This document shows positions 34,614 through 36,779 of a stretch of 36,779 nucleotides of DNA, piece after piece; position 1 is the first letter of the stretch, and each line of letters opens with the position of its first letter. This DNA is from Caryophanales bacterium UBA4100 (lineage in GTDB: Bacteria; Bacillota; Bacilli; Paenibacillales; UBA4045), in contig DFXU01000107.1 of the NCBI GenBank assembly GCA_002383285.1, positions 16,867 to 53,645 on the forward strand. Reading direction: 5' to 3'. The notes beneath the pieces are model-generated. The model had not been told where the DNA came from. It did no database searches and worked only from the letters and a program-made list of their open reading frames with translations. Position numbers and translations under genes: made by a program.

Positions 34614-34639
34614 AAGAGGACGGTCAACCCCGTCCTCTT
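34614..34639 (+). terminator. Rho-independent terminator after the FAD oxidoreductase gene
   Basis: AAGAGGACGG and CCGTCCTCTT form a 10-bp stem with a 6-nt loop, followed by TCTTTG. It lies 8 nt after the stop and also separates the convergent thiD. Confidence 0.85.
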
Positions 34640-34659
34640 TCTTTGCTATACTGCGTCAA

Positions 34660-35463
34660 TCAAATCCTGGCTCTCCTGAATGCAGCATGGTCAGTCGGAC
34701 CAATCCCACCACCAATAGCCAAGGAATTGGATATGGCCGCTGTGATGAATTGTTTGGCAGTTGCTACGGCCTCCTTCACGCTATATCCTTTTGCCAATTG
34801 AGCAGCAATCGCCGCCGCTAGTGTACAGCCGGTACCATGGGTATGTCGGGTATTGATTCTAGGTGAACGAAAGTACATAGCTTCGTTCCTTTCCATTAAT
34901 AGATCGACTGCTTCATCACTAGATAGGTGACCACCTTTTAGCAACACATATTCCGCACCACATTCAAGTAACTTCTCAGCTACCTCTGCCATATCCCCTT
35001 CAGTTGTGATCTCCTGAATACCCAGAATGCCACAAGCTTCTGGGATGTTCGGGGTAATAAGGGTTGCCAGTGGAAGTAGCTCACGCTTCAGCGCATCCAT
35101 TGCTTCAAGCTGCAACAATGGGGTGCCCCCTTTTGCGTACATGACCGGGTCTATCACAAGGTTTCGCACCTTATAGTGACGGAGTTTTCTAGCTACCAAG
35201 GAGATGATATCCGTTGAAAACAACATCCCCGTCTTGGTCGCATCGGCGCCAATGTCAGATAGCACTGAATCGATCTGCGCTTCGATCGCCTCTAAACTCT
35301 GTGGGTATACACCTTGGACGCCTAATGTGTTCTGAGCAGTCAGCACAGTAATTACACTCATTCCATATACATCGAGCTCCTGGAATGTCTTGAGATCAGC
35401 CTGAATTCCAGCTCCACCACCGGAATCTGAACCCGCTATCGTTAATGCCTTGTATATCGTCAT
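34660..35463 (-). CDS. thiD: Hydroxymethylpyrimidine/phosphomethylpyrimidine kinase
   Basis: A protein of 267 residues that phosphorylates HMP and then HMP phosphate for thiamine synthesis, in the ribokinase-like fold. Marks are IAGSDSGGGAGIQADLKTF near the N-terminus, ATKTGML, DPVMYAKGG, TPNIPEA, LLKGGH and the anion hole/catalytic block HTHGTGCTLAAAIAA. The start at 35463 is favoured by spacing (9 nt from AAAGGAG); an ATG two codons earlier at 35469 is also possible. It follows thiO by 48 nt in the same direction, so the two are probably one transcript. Confidence 0.93.
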   Translation of the reverse strand: MTIYKALTIAGSDSGGGAGIQADLKTFQELDVYGMSVITVLTAQNTLGVQGVYPQSLEAIEAQIDSVLSDIGADATKTGMLFSTDIISLVARKLRHYKVRNLVIDPVMYAKGGTPLLQLEAMDALKRELLPLATLITPNIPEACGILGIQEITTEGDMAEVAEKLLECGAEYVLLKGGHLSSDEAVDLLMERNEAMYFRSPRINTRHTHGTGCTLAAAIAAQLAKGYSVKEAVATAKQFITAAISNSLAIGGGIGPTDHAAFRRARI

Positions 35464-35511
35464 AATCATGAGCTCCTTTCCCCTGATAAACCCAAACTTA
35501 TTAACTTGTTC

Positions 35512-36645
35512 CTACTGCGGGTCCAATCCTCTGCCAAACCGTTCTGGTCTGAATGCCTCGATATAAGCAGCAGTTCCCGGCTTTTCGTCTACCAGATCAG
35601 CTACAATCTTCGCGGTTACCGGACTGAGCAGAATACCGTTACGATAATGTCCAACAGCTAGTATCACATGCCTCGCATTCTGCAATGGACCTATTAACGG
35701 CAGTCCATCCTGCGTGGCAGGACGTAAGCCTGCCCATCGATGAAACGGTATCTGTCCTTCGAGGTGTGGAACAATATTCCTATTCCAATGCCTCAATCGC
35801 TCGATGCCTCTATCCGTTGTAGATACATCGAAGCCTGCAACATCCTCGGATGCACCACACACTATGGTCCCATTATCCTTCGCAACTAGGTAACCCTGAC
35901 TACTGAATATCATGTGATGAATGGGATGACTCCCTTTCGATTCATATGCACATATTTGACCACGAATAGGATAGATTGGGATGCGGATGTTAAAGGTACT
36001 CTCCAGCTCTTGAGCCCACGCTCCTACGCATACAATCATTTTCTCACCACTGAAGGTCCTGTTATCTGCAGTCCGAATCAACACTTCATTACGCCAGTTC
36101 TCAATCCTTAATTGATCCAGATTCTCGTGCAAGGTGACTCCGGCTAATCGACAAGCTTGTTCTAGCGCTAATATGTAATGCGGTGCATAGACATGACTTT
36201 CCTCAGGAATGTGTAGAGCAGCGATGATTTCCTTGGATAATTGCGGCTCTCGGCGCAACAGCTCTACACGATCTATCAGCTGTGCCGAAGCACCGAATTC
36301 CCGTTGCCATAATATCCGACCTTGCATAGCCATTAAATCGGCTTCATGAGAGGCTACATACAAGCTACCTGAATTCTCATAAGCAAAAGGAAGCTTCGAT
36401 ACTTGTCTGACCGTCTCTTGCCATTCCGGATATAGCCGTAAGCTCTGTAAGCAGAGGCGGAAGAAATCATCAGGTCCTTCAACATTCTCCGAGTACGGAG
36501 CTAGCATACCCGCAGCAGCACCAGAGGCTTGCCCTCCGCAACGCTTGAGCTCAAGAACAGTAACCTCATGACCTCGAGTCTGCAGCTCGAACGCACAGGA
36601 TAGTCCGACAATGCCTCCTCCTAGAACAACGATTCGTTCTCCCAT
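35512..36645 (-). CDS. thiO: Glycine oxidase of thiamine synthesis
   Basis: A flavoprotein of 377 residues that oxidises glycine to the imine needed for the thiazole ring. Marks are VVLGGGIVGLSCAFEL (6-21), the GGQASGAAAGMLAPYSE block near the flavin, HRWAGLRPATQDGLPLIG, and VILAVGHYRNGILLSPVTA near the end. Length matches the family. AAAGGAG lies 8 nt before the ATG. The same frame stays open upstream to the window edge through a tandem repeat, which I take as chance or as the tail of another gene. The neighbours expected in some thi clusters (thiS, thiG, thiF) are not in the window. Confidence 0.92.
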   Translation of the reverse strand: MGERIVVLGGGIVGLSCAFELQTRGHEVTVLELKRCGGQASGAAAGMLAPYSENVEGPDDFFRLCLQSLRLYPEWQETVRQVSKLPFAYENSGSLYVASHEADLMAMQGRILWQREFGASAQLIDRVELLRREPQLSKEIIAALHIPEESHVYAPHYILALEQACRLAGVTLHENLDQLRIENWRNEVLIRTADNRTFSGEKMIVCVGAWAQELESTFNIRIPIYPIRGQICAYESKGSHPIHHMIFSSQGYLVAKDNGTIVCGASEDVAGFDVSTTDRGIERLRHWNRNIVPHLEGQIPFHRWAGLRPATQDGLPLIGPLQNARHVILAVGHYRNGILLSPVTAKIVADLVDEKPGTAAYIEAFRPERFGRGLDPQ

Positions 36646-36677
36646 CAGGTTAACTCCTTTTTTATCGGTTTGGACGG

Positions 36678-36779
36678 TCAGATAACTGCGTGATGGCTGG
36701 TCGATAGCTGCATCTTTAGCCGCCTCGTTAGCCGCCTCGTTAGCTGCATCTTTAGCCGCCTCGTTAGCCGCCTCGTTAG
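36678..36779 (-). other. Possible 3' end of a gene upstream of thiO (edge fragment)
   Basis: One minus-strand frame entering from the right edge ends at a TGA (36680-36678), 32 nt before the thiO start, which is a normal operon distance. Read this way the tail consists of L-T-R-R and L-K-M-Q-L repeats. The frame of thiO is also open and would read N-E-A-A / K-D-A-A repeats. The third frame is closed. The choice cannot be made without sequence to the right. Confidence 0.3.
36707..36779. repeat. 12-bp tandem repeat arranged in a 36-bp higher-order unit
   Basis: The units GCTGCATCTTTA (a) and GCCGCCTCGTTA (b) follow as a-b-b-a-b-b, six perfect units, and then run off the window edge. Because 12 is a multiple of three, the array keeps reading frames open regardless of copy number. 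Confidence 0.95.

Noticed and set aside
36707..36779. CRISPR-like regular 36-bp periodicity
   Set aside because: The units are contiguous 12-mers without unique spacers, and no cas genes are present.

Overview
The window looks like chromosomal DNA of a Paenibacillus-type Gram-positive, endospore-forming firmicute. The grounds are strong AGGAGG-type ribosome sites, repeated YesM/YesN-type two-component pairs beside LplB/LplC-type sugar permeases that lack their own ATPase, a YjcZ-type small sporulation protein, a FIMAH-domain secreted protein, cre-like CcpA sites, and GTG/TTG starts. I see no rRNA, tRNA, CRISPR array, prophage or insertion sequence.

Layout. (1) 1-11466 is a uronate-polysaccharide utilisation locus. 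A minus-strand operon runs permease, permease, lipoprotein binding protein, response regulator, sensor kinase, SDR reductase, heparinase II/III lyase and a second heparinase-like protein (DUF4962-type) cut by the left edge. A GH88 unsaturated glucuronyl hydrolase is transcribed divergently. (2) 11467-18950 is housekeeping: nirB-nirD assimilatory nitrite reductase, purU, an endonuclease IV with a C-terminal extension, a DUF2621-type membrane protein, a 32-residue YjcZ-like gene, and a methyltransferase. (3) 18951-34606 is a second carbohydrate locus: permease, permease, binding protein, then a separately promoted kinase and regulator pair. It also holds a SurA/PrsA-like membrane foldase followed by a secreted 1543-residue beta-helix protein with carbohydrate-binding modules, then a LacI-type regulator divergent from an FAD oxidoreductase. 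(4) 34660-36779 holds thiD and thiO of thiamine synthesis, with a 12-bp tandem repeat running off the right edge.

How the parts work together. In each carbohydrate locus secreted or surface lyases would cut an acidic polysaccharide. A lipoprotein and two permeases would import the oligosaccharides using a shared MsmX-type ATPase encoded elsewhere, and a kinase/AraC-type regulator pair would sense the substrate. In locus 1, GH88 and the SDR would process unsaturated uronates inside the cell.

The most interesting signal is a roughly 47-bp element that occurs twice in locus 2, upstream of the transporter operon (26012-26059) and upstream of the foldase/beta-helix operon (32084-32130). Each copy has two GTCAT half-sites exactly 21 bp apart, with an ACAAT -10-like box at exactly the same distance downstream and a poor -35. 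This suggests that the YesN-type regulator co-activates import and secretion, and it links the foldase functionally to the secreted enzyme. The second copy is overlapped by a near-perfect cre site.
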